From Bradyrhizobium sp. AUGA SZCCT0176 (lineage in GTDB: Bacteria; Pseudomonadota; Alphaproteobacteria; Rhizobiales; Xanthobacteraceae), in assembly GCF_018130145.1 (NCBI RefSeq), contig NZ_JAFCMB010000011.1, positions 1-64,000 of the forward strand: DNA of 64,000 nucleotides, read 5' to 3'. Position numbers and translations under genes: made by a program. Of the stretch, positions 39,858 through 48,824 are shown piece after piece (positions within the stretch are counted from its first letter, which is position 1; each line of letters begins with the position of its first letter). The notes under the pieces are model-generated. The model was not told the DNA's origin, made no database searches, and was given only the letters and a program-made list of their open reading frames with translations.

Positions 39858-41576
39858 TCAGCTCGCCTTCTCCCTCACGTATCGGCCAGGCGCGGCTTCA
39901 CCGGGAGAATAGAGGTTGCTGCCCAGTTGCGTGCGCGCCGGCAGTTGCTCTTCCGCCCACGGCTTGAGCCAGGCAATCCAGTCGTTCCACCAGCTGCCGG
40001 GCTTTTCATCGGCGCCGGCCAGCCAGGCCGCCGGGTCGTCGCATCGATCGGTCGACACCCAATAGCTTCGCTTGTTCTTCGACGCCGGATTGATCACACC
40101 GGCGATATGTCCGCTCGCACCGAGCACGAAACGCGTGTCGCCGCCGAACAGACCTGTTGTTCGATAGGCGGACCGCCACGGCACGATATGGTCCTCGACG
40201 GTCGCCAAAACATAAGCCGGCAGGTCGACCCGCCCCAAATCGACTGGCGTGTTGCACATCGTCAACCTGTTCGGTTCCCGGAGATTGTTCTCCAGGTACA
40301 TGTTCCTGATGTACCAGCAATACATCGGTCCCGGCAGATTGGTGACGTCGGCATTCCAGAACAGGAGATCGAAACGCTCGGGCGATTTTCCCTTCAGATA
40401 ATTGTTGATCACGTTCGGCCATATCAGCTCTTTCGAACGCAGGGTTTGGAACACGAATCCGAGTTCGGCGCCGCGGTAGATGCCGCCATTCCCAATGGTC
40501 TGCTCACGCTGTCGCACGCTCTCCTCGTCCACGAATACGCCGAGATCACCTGGTTCGCGGAAATCGAGCATGGTCGTCAGCAGCGTCACGCTGGCGACCG
40601 ATTCGTCGCCCCGCGTCCGCAGGATAGCGAGCGCAGACGACAGGATGGTTCCCCCGACGCACCAGCCGACGACGTTGACCTTGTCGGCGCCGGAAATTGA
40701 TCGGGCGATCTCGATGGCGCGCATGGCGCCATGCTCGACGTAATCATCCCATCCAAAATGTCCGCAAGAGGCATCCGGATTGCGCCAGGAAACGATGAAG
40801 ACCGTCATGCCGTGCTCGACCGCAAACCGGACGAAGGAATTGGCCGGCTGAAGGTCGAGAATGTAGAACTTGTTGATGCAGGGCGGCACGATCAGCAACG
40901 GCCGAACGGCCACCTGCTCCGTCGCCGGTTCATATTGAATCAGTTGAAAAAGATCGTTCTCGAACACGACCGCGCCCCCGGATGCCGCGACGTCCTTTCC
41001 GACCTCGAATGCGCCCTCGTCCGTGATCGTCAGGCTGCCCCGGCCCAGATCCGACATCAAATTGTCGAGGCCTGCCTTGAGGCTTTGGCCTTCGGTGTCC
41101 GTTGCAAGCTTGATGATTTCGGGATTGGTGGCGAGAAAATTGGTCGGACTCATCGCCTCGACGAGTTGGCGCGTGAAGAAGCGCAGCCGTTGCTTTTCCT
41201 TTTCGTCCAGATCCAGCGCTTCTACGAAGTCAGTGCAATAGCGCGAATTCAGCAGATAGCATTGCTTCAGCAGACTATGGAGCGAATTGTCCCGCCATTC
41301 CGTGGCGTTGAACCTGCGATCGCCACGCGCCGGCCCGACGCTGCCTTCGCCCTGCACGCCTGCAGCCGATTTGATGACCTGTTCCGTGAGTTGGTACAGA
41401 CGCATCAGGTGGTCAGCCTGCAATTCGGCGATGCGCCCCGATGAATTCAGCGTTGCACCAAGGCCCGCGCCGTCACGATCGCCGTTCGGTGTCCAACCCA
41501 GCGACCGCCAGAGGCTCGCGCCTGCCTTCATGAAACCTTCGACAAATTCGTCAGGCATATTGAATGGCCGATCCAT
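39858..41576 (-). CDS. phaC: Class I polyhydroxyalkanoate synthase
   Basis: A 572-residue granule-bound enzyme polymerising 3-hydroxybutyryl-CoA. The lipase-like box GWCVGG holds the catalytic Cys306; the Asp is in ATVEDHIVPW and the His in GASGHIAGVINP. The conserved SWRNPD (near 263-268), NPEIIKLA and WNADVTNLPGPM segments are class I features. ATG 41576 is taken as start; GTG 41579 is adjacent. The matching phasin, phbB and phbA lie 10-14 kb away in the same strand block, rather than next to it. It follows dctD by 140 bases. Confidence 0.95.
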   Translation of the reverse strand: MDRPFNMPDEFVEGFMKAGASLWRSLGWTPNGDRDGAGLGATLNSSGRIAELQADHLMRLYQLTEQVIKSAAGVQGEGSVGPARGDRRFNATEWRDNSLHSLLKQCYLLNSRYCTDFVEALDLDEKEKQRLRFFTRQLVEAMSPTNFLATNPEIIKLATDTEGQSLKAGLDNLMSDLGRGSLTITDEGAFEVGKDVAASGGAVVFENDLFQLIQYEPATEQVAVRPLLIVPPCINKFYILDLQPANSFVRFAVEHGMTVFIVSWRNPDASCGHFGWDDYVEHGAMRAIEIARSISGADKVNVVGWCVGGTILSSALAILRTRGDESVASVTLLTTMLDFREPGDLGVFVDEESVRQREQTIGNGGIYRGAELGFVFQTLRSKELIWPNVINNYLKGKSPERFDLLFWNADVTNLPGPMYCWYIRNMYLENNLREPNRLTMCNTPVDLGRVDLPAYVLATVEDHIVPWRSAYRTTGLFGGDTRFVLGASGHIAGVINPASKNKRSYWVSTDRCDDPAAWLAGADEKPGSWWNDWIAWLKPWAEEQLPARTQLGSNLYSPGEAAPGRYVREKAS

Positions 41577-41716
41577 CACTTACCCTCGCTCAGCAAGATT
41601 GAATGTTTCGTTCGTTTCCTCTTCGGGCAGCTTCTGTCTGGCGCCCTTCGCTCTCGTATGCGCCGAGACCTTGTCAGCTATCCGGCCGGACCCGTCGCAA
41701 TGGCCGCTTGTTGTCG

Positions 41717-43093
41717 TCAGGAGCCGGAGCGAACACTTGTCCCCTCCCTGATCCCGTCAACGTTAACGGAAAGGCGTTTGATCTTGTCGTACAGCGTCTG
41801 CTTCGGGATGCCCAAAAGCGTCGCCGTCGCCTGAACGTCGCCCTGCTTGCGCCGCAACGCGTCCTCGATGATCGACCGCTCGATGTTCTCCAACTGTCGA
41901 GGCAACGACACATCGGATGCACCCAACCCCGGCTTGTTGATGGCCTTGCCGTCGAGCACGCCAAGCACGAAGCGATCGGCGACGTTACGGAGCTCCCGTA
42001 CGTTTCCCGGCCACGAATAGGCCAGCAAGATGGACAGCGTCTGCTCGTCCAGTATCGGCGCGTCGCGCTCGAACCGTCTGGCGGCGTCCAGCGTGAAGTG
42101 CTCGAACAGCAGGGGAATGTCTTCGCGCCGCTCGCGAAGCGGCGGCAGTTCGATGAATGCGACGCCAAGGCGATAGTAGAGATCGGCGCGAAACAGCCGC
42201 TTCTCGCTCAACTCGAGCAGATTCGTCTTGCTCGCCGCAACGACGCGGCAATCCACCGAGATCGGCTTGTTCGTTCCGACGCGTTCGATCGATCGATCCT
42301 GCAGCGACCTCAGCAACTTCACCTGCACGCTCAGCGGCATGCTCTCGATTTCGTCGAGGAACAGCGTTCCGCCATTCGCATATTCGATCTTTCCGATACG
42401 CTGACGGGTGGCGCCGGTGAACGCCCCTACCTCATGGCCGAACAACTCGCTCTCGACCAGCGATTCGGGAAGGCCGCCGCAGTTCACCGCGACATAGTGG
42501 CCGCCGCGTCGCCCGCTGTGATTGTGGAGACAGCGCGCAACCACATCCTTGCCGGTTCCGGTCTCGCCATAGATCGTGACGTCGACGTTCGTCGCGGCCA
42601 ATGTGGAAACGAGCCGGCGCACTTCCTGTATTTGCGGCGAGCGGCCCAGGAGGCTCGCCTCGATTGCCTGGCGGTCTGCGAGGGCCGATCGCAGCGAGCG
42701 CACCTCCAGGGTCAGTCGCCTCTTTTCGGTCGCCCTGCGTACCACCGAGACAAGTTGCTCCGACGAGCACGGCTTCTCGATGAAGTCGTAGGCACCGTTT
42801 CGCATCGCCTGCACGGCCATGGAAATATCGCCATGCCCGGTGATCAGGATCACTGGCAGATCCTGATCCAACCTGTGCAGATCGGACTGCCATTCAAGGC
42901 CGCTCTTGCCGCGCAGGCGGACGTCGCAGACCACGACGAACGGCATGTCGGCACGGACGGACACACTGGCGGTCTCGACCGAGGCGAACCCCGAGACGGA
43001 AAACCCGGCAAGTTCAAGCGCCTGAACGCCGCCGATCCGGACATCGTTATCGTCCTCGACGTAGATCACGCCGATCGATTGGTCATCGCTCAT
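41717..43093 (-). CDS. dctD: C4-dicarboxylate response regulator, sigma-54 activator
   Basis: A 458-residue NtrC-family regulator. The receiver carries Asp57 (VCDVRL) and Lys in IEKP near 107; the AAA+ domain has Walker A GETGTGKD, the sigma-54 contact loop GAFTGA, and Walker B GGTLFLDEI; the C-terminal Fis-type helix-turn-helix ends with ATLLGIPKQTLYDKIKRL. It activates dctA with sigma-54 RNA polymerase when DctB phosphorylates it. Its start overlaps the dctB stop by 11 bases, so the two are co-translated. The presumed target dctA is at 54158, 11 kb upstream on the same strand. Confidence 0.95.
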   Translation of the reverse strand: MSDDQSIGVIYVEDDNDVRIGGVQALELAGFSVSGFASVETASVSVRADMPFVVVCDVRLRGKSGLEWQSDLHRLDQDLPVILITGHGDISMAVQAMRNGAYDFIEKPCSSEQLVSVVRRATEKRRLTLEVRSLRSALADRQAIEASLLGRSPQIQEVRRLVSTLAATNVDVTIYGETGTGKDVVARCLHNHSGRRGGHYVAVNCGGLPESLVESELFGHEVGAFTGATRQRIGKIEYANGGTLFLDEIESMPLSVQVKLLRSLQDRSIERVGTNKPISVDCRVVAASKTNLLELSEKRLFRADLYYRLGVAFIELPPLRERREDIPLLFEHFTLDAARRFERDAPILDEQTLSILLAYSWPGNVRELRNVADRFVLGVLDGKAINKPGLGASDVSLPRQLENIERSIIEDALRRKQGDVQATATLLGIPKQTLYDKIKRLSVNVDGIREGTSVRSGS

Positions 43094-44978
43094 GCGAAAC
43101 CTCTGATGTGCCAGCCAATGGAAGGGTCACTGCAAATTCGGCGCCGCATGGCGTCAGGTTTCGTGCGCGCAGTTCGCCGCCAAAGGAGTGCGCGATGTGG
43201 TTGGAGAGCATCAGACCAAGACCGAGCCCTTTGCCCGCAGGCTTGGTCGTCACAAAAGGTTCGAACATGCGCTGCAGGACATCGGGCGCGATTGAAGGAC
43301 CGCTGTTGCTGATGACGATGCGGCAGCGCGCGGTCTGCCCCTGTTCCCGGCTCGCGCGGATCAGGATCGACTTCCGGTCGGCGCTCTCCACGGCGTCCAG
43401 CGCATTCGCCACGATGTTGCACAACAGCTGCTCAAGCCGCGTCTGATCGGCGATGACGCAGATATTCGCGTCAACGTCGGTTACGACGGTCACTCCCCCT
43501 TCCTTGACGCGCCCGGCGAGTATCTTGAGCGATTCGGCCACGGCATGTTCGACGGAGACCGCCTCAAGCGGGCTGCTCGACTTGTATGCGAAAGTCCGCA
43601 ACTGGCCGGTCAGGCGTCCGAGTCGGCGCACCAATTCGCCAATCCGGGTCAGATTTCCGCGGGCATCGCCGATCGACCCGCGGTCGACGAGCAGAACCGC
43701 ATTGTCGGCGGCCGTCTGCAGGGCGGCCAGAGGCTGGTTCAGTTCATGCACGATTCCGGCCGACATCTGGCCGAGGGCGGCGAGCTTGCCGGCATGGACC
43801 AAATCATCCTGCGCGGCCCGCAGTTCGGCGGTTCGTTCCTGCACCCTGATCTCGAGCATGTCGTTCGCCGCCTGCAACGCCGCCTGGTTGGCCAGGCGTT
43901 GCTTGATCGCTCGCCTGCGCTGCTCGACCAGACCAGCCGCCAGCAACGCAACGATGCAGGCGAGGCCCGACATCGCGCCGATGATCAGCGCAGTCTGCCG
44001 CGTCGGCGCCTCATCGTCGAGCAGGACCAGCTTCCACAGACCGCGGTTGATTGGCCGTTCGCTGAGGGTGTAGGCCACGCCGTTTTCTGCGGTGACGCGT
44101 GCAGCGCCCTCCGAGAACTGAGCGACGAAGGTCCATCCGAGCGGCGTCAGTTCGTGGTTTCCGTATGGCTTGGATCGCGAAATCTCTTCGTGCATCTGAG
44201 GCGACAGCGGCGCCATCGGATGAAAGCGCCACGCGTCCCGGGACGAGAGTATCGTGACCCGGCGTTCGTCGAGCAGAAGGATATCGCTCTCAATGTCGCG
44301 CCACGCGCGCTCGAACGAATCCAGGTTGACCTTGACGGTGGCAACACCCCTCGTCTCCCCGCCGTCCTTCAGGGCGTAGGAGAGATAGTAGCCGGCGCGC
44401 GCGCTGGTAATGCCGACGCCGAAGAACGTCCCTCGACCCTTCGAGAGAGCCTCGCTGACATAGGGACGGTACGACAGGTTTTGGCCAAACGGTGTACCCG
44501 GCTGCTCGAAATCAGCCGCGGCCAGTGTATCGCCGGAGACGCCGAGGACGTAGAGATTTTCGGCTCCCGCAAGCAGATTGATCGACTTCAAGTACTGGCT
44601 GACGGCTTCCCGCAGTGCGGGATCGCCGGGCGCGTCGAGCAGCCGGAAGACGCTGGGGGACGTCTCGAGCAAGGACGGCAGGTATTCAAATCTTGAAAGA
44701 TGACCGTCGAGCCGGGCGGCCTCCACGGCCAGCCGCTGCTGCGCTGCCGCGCGCAAATGCTCCAGTCCGCGCTGGAAAGCCACGGCATATCCGAGCCACG
44801 AAGCGGCCACGACCAGCCCGGCTGCAATTGCTCCGCGCACAAGCCAACGCGTGGAACCGGGCGCCACCGAACTGATTGCGGGACTCCCCTTGATGTTCAC
44901 CAGCGATGGAAGGTCCGTCATCTCGGGAACCAGACAAATCCGAGGAGCGCCGGCCACGACGGACGACCGCTCATGCAT
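43083..44978 (-). CDS. dctB: C4-dicarboxylate sensor histidine kinase
   Basis: A membrane kinase of up to 631 residues. One helix near residues 45-68, a periplasmic double-PAS (dCache-like) domain at about 70-330 with SYRPYVSEAL and GVATVKVNLDSFERAW, a second helix near 335-357, a coiled linker, H-box SAGIVHELNQPLAALQT and the catalytic boxes DQTRLEQLLCNIVANALDAV and GKGLGLGLML. The H-box of the HELNQPL type and the dCache domain are typical of DctB. A start at 44921 (MTDLP) would give a more usual short N-terminus; neither site has a strong ribosome site. The longer one overlaps the end of cydB by 8 bases, hinting at coupling with cydAB. Confidence 0.93.
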   Translation of the reverse strand: MHERSSVVAGAPRICLVPEMTDLPSLVNIKGSPAISSVAPGSTRWLVRGAIAAGLVVAASWLGYAVAFQRGLEHLRAAAQQRLAVEAARLDGHLSRFEYLPSLLETSPSVFRLLDAPGDPALREAVSQYLKSINLLAGAENLYVLGVSGDTLAAADFEQPGTPFGQNLSYRPYVSEALSKGRGTFFGVGITSARAGYYLSYALKDGGETRGVATVKVNLDSFERAWRDIESDILLLDERRVTILSSRDAWRFHPMAPLSPQMHEEISRSKPYGNHELTPLGWTFVAQFSEGAARVTAENGVAYTLSERPINRGLWKLVLLDDEAPTRQTALIIGAMSGLACIVALLAAGLVEQRRRAIKQRLANQAALQAANDMLEIRVQERTAELRAAQDDLVHAGKLAALGQMSAGIVHELNQPLAALQTAADNAVLLVDRGSIGDARGNLTRIGELVRRLGRLTGQLRTFAYKSSSPLEAVSVEHAVAESLKILAGRVKEGGVTVVTDVDANICVIADQTRLEQLLCNIVANALDAVESADRKSILIRASREQGQTARCRIVISNSGPSIAPDVLQRMFEPFVTTKPAGKGLGLGLMLSNHIAHSFGGELRARNLTPCGAEFAVTLPLAGTSEVSHER

Positions 44979-45975
44979 AGTCTAACTCTATGGTCTTGCC
45001 CCGGAATACGCGATAGGAAAATCCGGTGTAGGCGATAATGACAGGCAACGTGACGCAAACGCCGATCAGGATGATCTTGAGCGATTCGGGGCTGCTGGCG
45101 GCCTGCCAGACGGTAAGCCTGTCGATCACCACGAACGGATAGATGCTGTAGCTGAGGCCGAGGAAGCTCAGGAAGAAGACGAGCACCAGCAATGCGAAGG
45201 GCAGCCAGCACAGGCTGCCGCGTACGGCCGGCGACCCGAGCAGGAGGCGCGCCGTCAGCAGCGCAATGCCCGTCGTGATCGGGATCGACGCCACCGCAAT
45301 CATCGCCGGCAAGGTAAACCACCTGACACGAACAGTCTCGCTGATCCACGGCGTTGCCATCGAGATCAGTATCAAGCCCACGACCATGGGCGGCCAGGCG
45401 ATCTTGCTCCACTCGATCGCCTTGTCCTGGAGCTGGCCATCCGTCTTCATCACCAGCCATGTCGCACCGAGCAGCGCGTATGCCATCGGCAGCGCTACCG
45501 CAATGGCGCCTGCAAAGATTGGATAGTTCCAGCCCTCACCGAAGCCGCTGATATAGCGACCAAGCATCCAGCCCTGGCACATGGACGCAAGCATTGACCC
45601 CGCAATGAAGAGGCGGTCCCACATCGCCTTCCGGCTGGCCTTGCCCTTGACCCTGAAATCGAAAGCTGCGCCGCGCAGGATCAGGCCAACCAGCATGAGG
45701 GCAGTCGGCAGGTACAGTTCCGACAGGACCAACCCATGCGCCTTGGGGAAAGCGACAAGGAGCAGGCCGACGCCAAGAACCAGCCAGGTTTCGTTGGCAT
45801 CCCAGAACGGACCGATGGATGCGACCATGGTATCCCGCTCTTCGGGCGTCGCCCGATGCATCAGCATGCCGACCCCGAGATCGTATCCGTCGCTCACGAC
45901 GTAGACGAGCAGCGACACCCCCATCAACCCGATGAAGATCAGTGGGAGCAGTTCGTCGAACGACATCGAAATCAT
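44971..45975 (-). CDS. cydB: Cytochrome bd-type ubiquinol oxidase subunit II
   Basis: A 334-residue membrane protein with eight to nine helices. Landmarks are YVVSDGYDLGVGML near residue 25 (the conserved DGFDLGVG), WDANETWLVLGVG near residue 58, and GAAFDFRVK near residue 95. It forms the heterodimer with CydA. The ATG overlaps the cydA stop (ATGA), with GGGGAG as ribosome site. The reduced length fits the cyanide-insensitive oxidase (CioB) type. It provides quinol oxidation by oxygen without proton pumping. Confidence 0.94.
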   Translation of the reverse strand: MISMSFDELLPLIFIGLMGVSLLVYVVSDGYDLGVGMLMHRATPEERDTMVASIGPFWDANETWLVLGVGLLLVAFPKAHGLVLSELYLPTALMLVGLILRGAAFDFRVKGKASRKAMWDRLFIAGSMLASMCQGWMLGRYISGFGEGWNYPIFAGAIAVALPMAYALLGATWLVMKTDGQLQDKAIEWSKIAWPPMVVGLILISMATPWISETVRVRWFTLPAMIAVASIPITTGIALLTARLLLGSPAVRGSLCWLPFALLVLVFFLSFLGLSYSIYPFVVIDRLTVWQAASSPESLKIILIGVCVTLPVIIAYTGFSYRVFRGKTIELDYA

Positions 45976-47363
45976 GCGAATTCTCCCCGGCGCTGATATT
46001 CCTGCGGGCTCTCCGCCAAGCCTTCCGATGTGATCATGCCCGGCTTCTTTTCCGATGTTTCCGACATGTGCTTCAGCACGCCGACATAGGCGACGAGCAG
46101 CGCCAGATAGACCGCAATGTAGATGCCGAGCGTCAGGGCAATGCTCGACGACGGAACACGAGAGGCGACGTCGCTGGTCCGAAGGAGGCCGGCAACGATG
46201 AACGGCTGGCGTCCGATCTCCGTGACGTACCATCCGGCGATGGTCGCGACCCAACCTGAAAAGGTCATCGCGGCGAACAGCTTGAGCATCGGCCGCGGCA
46301 TCCGGGCGAAATCCCAGCCATCGCGCCAATGCCGCCACAAGCCGATCCAGCTGACCAGCAGCATCAGGATGCCAGTCCCCACCATGATCCGGAAGCACCA
46401 GAACACCGGAAAGACCGGCGGATGGGCCGATGGAAACTCGTTCAGCCCCTTGATTTCGCCGTCAGCATCGTGCCGGAGGATCAGACTCGCGAGTTTCGGC
46501 ACCGCCAGTTCGAAGCGGTTCGTTCGCGTCGCGTCATCCGGGATCGCAAACAACAGAAGCGGGGCTCCCCGCGTTGTTTCCCAGATACCTTCCATCGCTG
46601 CGATCTTCTGCGGCTGATGCTGGAGGGTATTGAGCCCGTGAAGATCACCCGCCACTATTTGCGCCGGTATAGCCAGGGAGGCGAATACCAGCCCGGTCCG
46701 CAGCACGCGCGACGCACTGGCCGTCGCGACACCTTTCAGGATCTGCCAGGCGCTGATCCCGATCAGCAGGAACGCGCAGGTCAGCGCGGATGCCAGCATC
46801 ATATGAACGAAGCGGTACGGGAAGGACGGGTTGAAGATGATTTCCAGCCAGTTCCGCGCGTGAAACTGGCCGTCGACGATCTCGTAGCCCGCCGGCGTCT
46901 GCATCCATGAATTCAAGGCAAGGATCCAGAATGCGCTCAGCATTGTGCCGAATGCGACCAGGAAGGTCGACCCAAGGTGGATCATCTCCCCGACCCGGCG
47001 GTGGCCGAACAGCATCACGCCGAGAAAACCCGCTTCCAGAAAAAAAGCGGTCAGCACTTCATAGCCGAGTAGCGGGCCGGCGATATTGCCGACGCGCTCC
47101 ATGTAGCCCGGCCAGTTGGTGCCGAACTGGAAGCTCATGGTGACGCCGCTGACGACCCCGAGCGCGAATGTCAGGGCGAATATTTTTGTCCAAAGCCGGT
47201 AGGCGCGCAACCAATCCAGTTTTTGCTGCGGGTCGGTCGCGCGCAGGTGCTTCAGCCGAAAAAACAGCAGAACCCACCCCAGCGCGATCGAAATCGAGGG
47301 AAACAGAATGTGGAACGTGATATTGGCGGCGAACTGGATGCGCGCAAGGACCACGACGTCCAT
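45972..47363 (-). CDS. cydA: Cytochrome bd-type ubiquinol oxidase subunit I (CIO type)
   Basis: A 463-residue haem-bearing subunit. Visible are the b595/d region RIQFAANITFHILFPS (His19 area), GTNWPGYMERVGNIAGPLLG and AFFLEAGFLG with the conserved Glu, HGLNTLQHQPQKIAAMEG (QP-(T/K)KxAAxEG, quinol site) and GWYVTEIGRQPF near residue 390. The Q loop is short, as in cyanide-insensitive CioA rather than E. coli CydA. Two ATGs are available (47369 and 47363); GGAGGGA is better spaced for 47363. High-affinity, weakly energy-conserving respiration is the known role of the family. No cydDC or cydX was seen; cydX is normally absent in CIO types. Confidence 0.94.
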   Translation of the reverse strand: MDVVVLARIQFAANITFHILFPSISIALGWVLLFFRLKHLRATDPQQKLDWLRAYRLWTKIFALTFALGVVSGVTMSFQFGTNWPGYMERVGNIAGPLLGYEVLTAFFLEAGFLGVMLFGHRRVGEMIHLGSTFLVAFGTMLSAFWILALNSWMQTPAGYEIVDGQFHARNWLEIIFNPSFPYRFVHMMLASALTCAFLLIGISAWQILKGVATASASRVLRTGLVFASLAIPAQIVAGDLHGLNTLQHQPQKIAAMEGIWETTRGAPLLLFAIPDDATRTNRFELAVPKLASLILRHDADGEIKGLNEFPSAHPPVFPVFWCFRIMVGTGILMLLVSWIGLWRHWRDGWDFARMPRPMLKLFAAMTFSGWVATIAGWYVTEIGRQPFIVAGLLRTSDVASRVPSSSIALTLGIYIAVYLALLVAYVGVLKHMSETSEKKPGMITSEGLAESPQEYQRRGEFA

Positions 47364-47452
47364 CAGCATTCCCTCCAGGTTCGGCGCAGTGCCTCACCCC
47401 CAATCCAGTGCACAACGGCCGACACAGCACCCATCCCATCCATGCCCTGCAA

Positions 47453-48775
47453 TCAATGGAGCTTCACGTGCGGCTCGGTGCGCCGGGTGATCAGGCGGGC
47501 CAGCGTGTCGAGCGCCACCTTCACCGAACCATGCAACGCGTGTTCGTGCATCTTGTAGAGCGACAGGTACATCATCCGCGCGAAGATGCCTGCGAAGACC
47601 AGATTGCCGCCCACGAGCGCTCCCATCATCGAGCCGACCGTGCTGAATTCACCGAGCGACACCAGTGATCCGAAGTCCCTGTAGCGATAGGGCTTGAGCG
47701 GCTCGCCGCGCAGATAGCGCGGAATCTGTGAATACAGGTGAGAGGCCTGCTGGTGAGCCGCCTGCGCGCGAGGCGGCACATTGCCGCGCTCGCCCCACGA
47801 GCAGGCCGCGCAGTCACCGATGGCAAAGATGCCGTCGTCGCTCGTTGTCTGCAGCGTCGGCCGAACCACGAGCTGATTGATCCGGTTGGTTTCGAGGCCG
47901 GCGATATCCTTCAGGACGTCGGGCGCCTTGACGCCCGCAGCCCAGACTATCAATTCGGCGGGAATCGTCCGGCCGTCCGTCAGGTTCACCTGGTCGGACC
48001 CGACCTCGGAGACCTTGGCGCCGACCAGCACATTGACTCCGAGCTTGCCAAGCAACTTTTCCGTCTCTTTCGAAACCCGTTCGGGCAAGGCGGGCAGCAC
48101 CCGTTCGGCGGCTTCGATCAGCGTGATCCTGATGTCCTTTTGGGGATCAACCTGATCGAGGCCATACGCCACCACTTCGCGCGTTGTTCTGTGGAGCTCG
48201 GCCGCAAGCTCGACGCCGGTCGCACCGGCCCCGATGATTGCGACTTTCAACTGGTGCGCTCCCAGAGGCGCCGATTGGGCATGCGCGCGGATACATGCAT
48301 TGACCATTCTTTCGTGGAACCGACGTGCGTCCGACTGCGATTCGAGCTTAATCGCATGATCCACGACTCCGGGCGTGCCAAAGTCGTTGTTCTGGCTTCC
48401 GACGGCAACCACGAGGACGTCATAGTCAAAGGCCCGCTTCGGGGTAACCTCGCGGCCCTCGGCGTCGAAATACGGCGCCACCTGCACCTGACGGCGATCC
48501 CGATCGATCCCGATCATCTCCCCGATCCGGTAGCGAAAGCCATGCCAGTAGGATTGGGCAAGATAATCGACCTCGTGGGCGGCGATATCCATGCTACCGG
48601 CGGCAATTTCGTGCAGCTTCGGCTTCCACACGTGCGTGCGCTTTCGCTCGATCAGCGTGATGTCGAGCTTTCCCTTGCGTCCGTACTTGTCGCCAAGGCG
48701 CGTCGCCAGCTCCAATCCGCCGGCTCCGCCTCCGACGATCACGATGCGGGATTTTCCCAACTGTGGCTCACTCAT
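47453..48775 (-). CDS. ndh: Type II NADH dehydrogenase
   Basis: A 440-residue peripheral membrane flavoprotein that passes electrons from NADH to quinone without pumping protons. FAD binding is by IVIVGGGAGGLELATRLG at the N-terminus, NADH by VAIIGAGATGVELAAEL near residue 178, and the FAD-ribityl motif is IFAIGDCAAC near residue 310. A C-terminal amphipathic, membrane-anchoring region ends at LITRRTEPHVKLH. It lies between maeB and cydA on the same strand, giving a complete non-pumping NADH-to-oxygen chain with cytochrome bd. Confidence 0.94.
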   Translation of the reverse strand: MSEPQLGKSRIVIVGGGAGGLELATRLGDKYGRKGKLDITLIERKRTHVWKPKLHEIAAGSMDIAAHEVDYLAQSYWHGFRYRIGEMIGIDRDRRQVQVAPYFDAEGREVTPKRAFDYDVLVVAVGSQNNDFGTPGVVDHAIKLESQSDARRFHERMVNACIRAHAQSAPLGAHQLKVAIIGAGATGVELAAELHRTTREVVAYGLDQVDPQKDIRITLIEAAERVLPALPERVSKETEKLLGKLGVNVLVGAKVSEVGSDQVNLTDGRTIPAELIVWAAGVKAPDVLKDIAGLETNRINQLVVRPTLQTTSDDGIFAIGDCAACSWGERGNVPPRAQAAHQQASHLYSQIPRYLRGEPLKPYRYRDFGSLVSLGEFSTVGSMMGALVGGNLVFAGIFARMMYLSLYKMHEHALHGSVKVALDTLARLITRRTEPHVKLH

Positions 48776-48824
48776 GATGGCCTCGACCGATCAGTTCACA
48801 ACCCGCCCAAACGCGTCCTCCTGA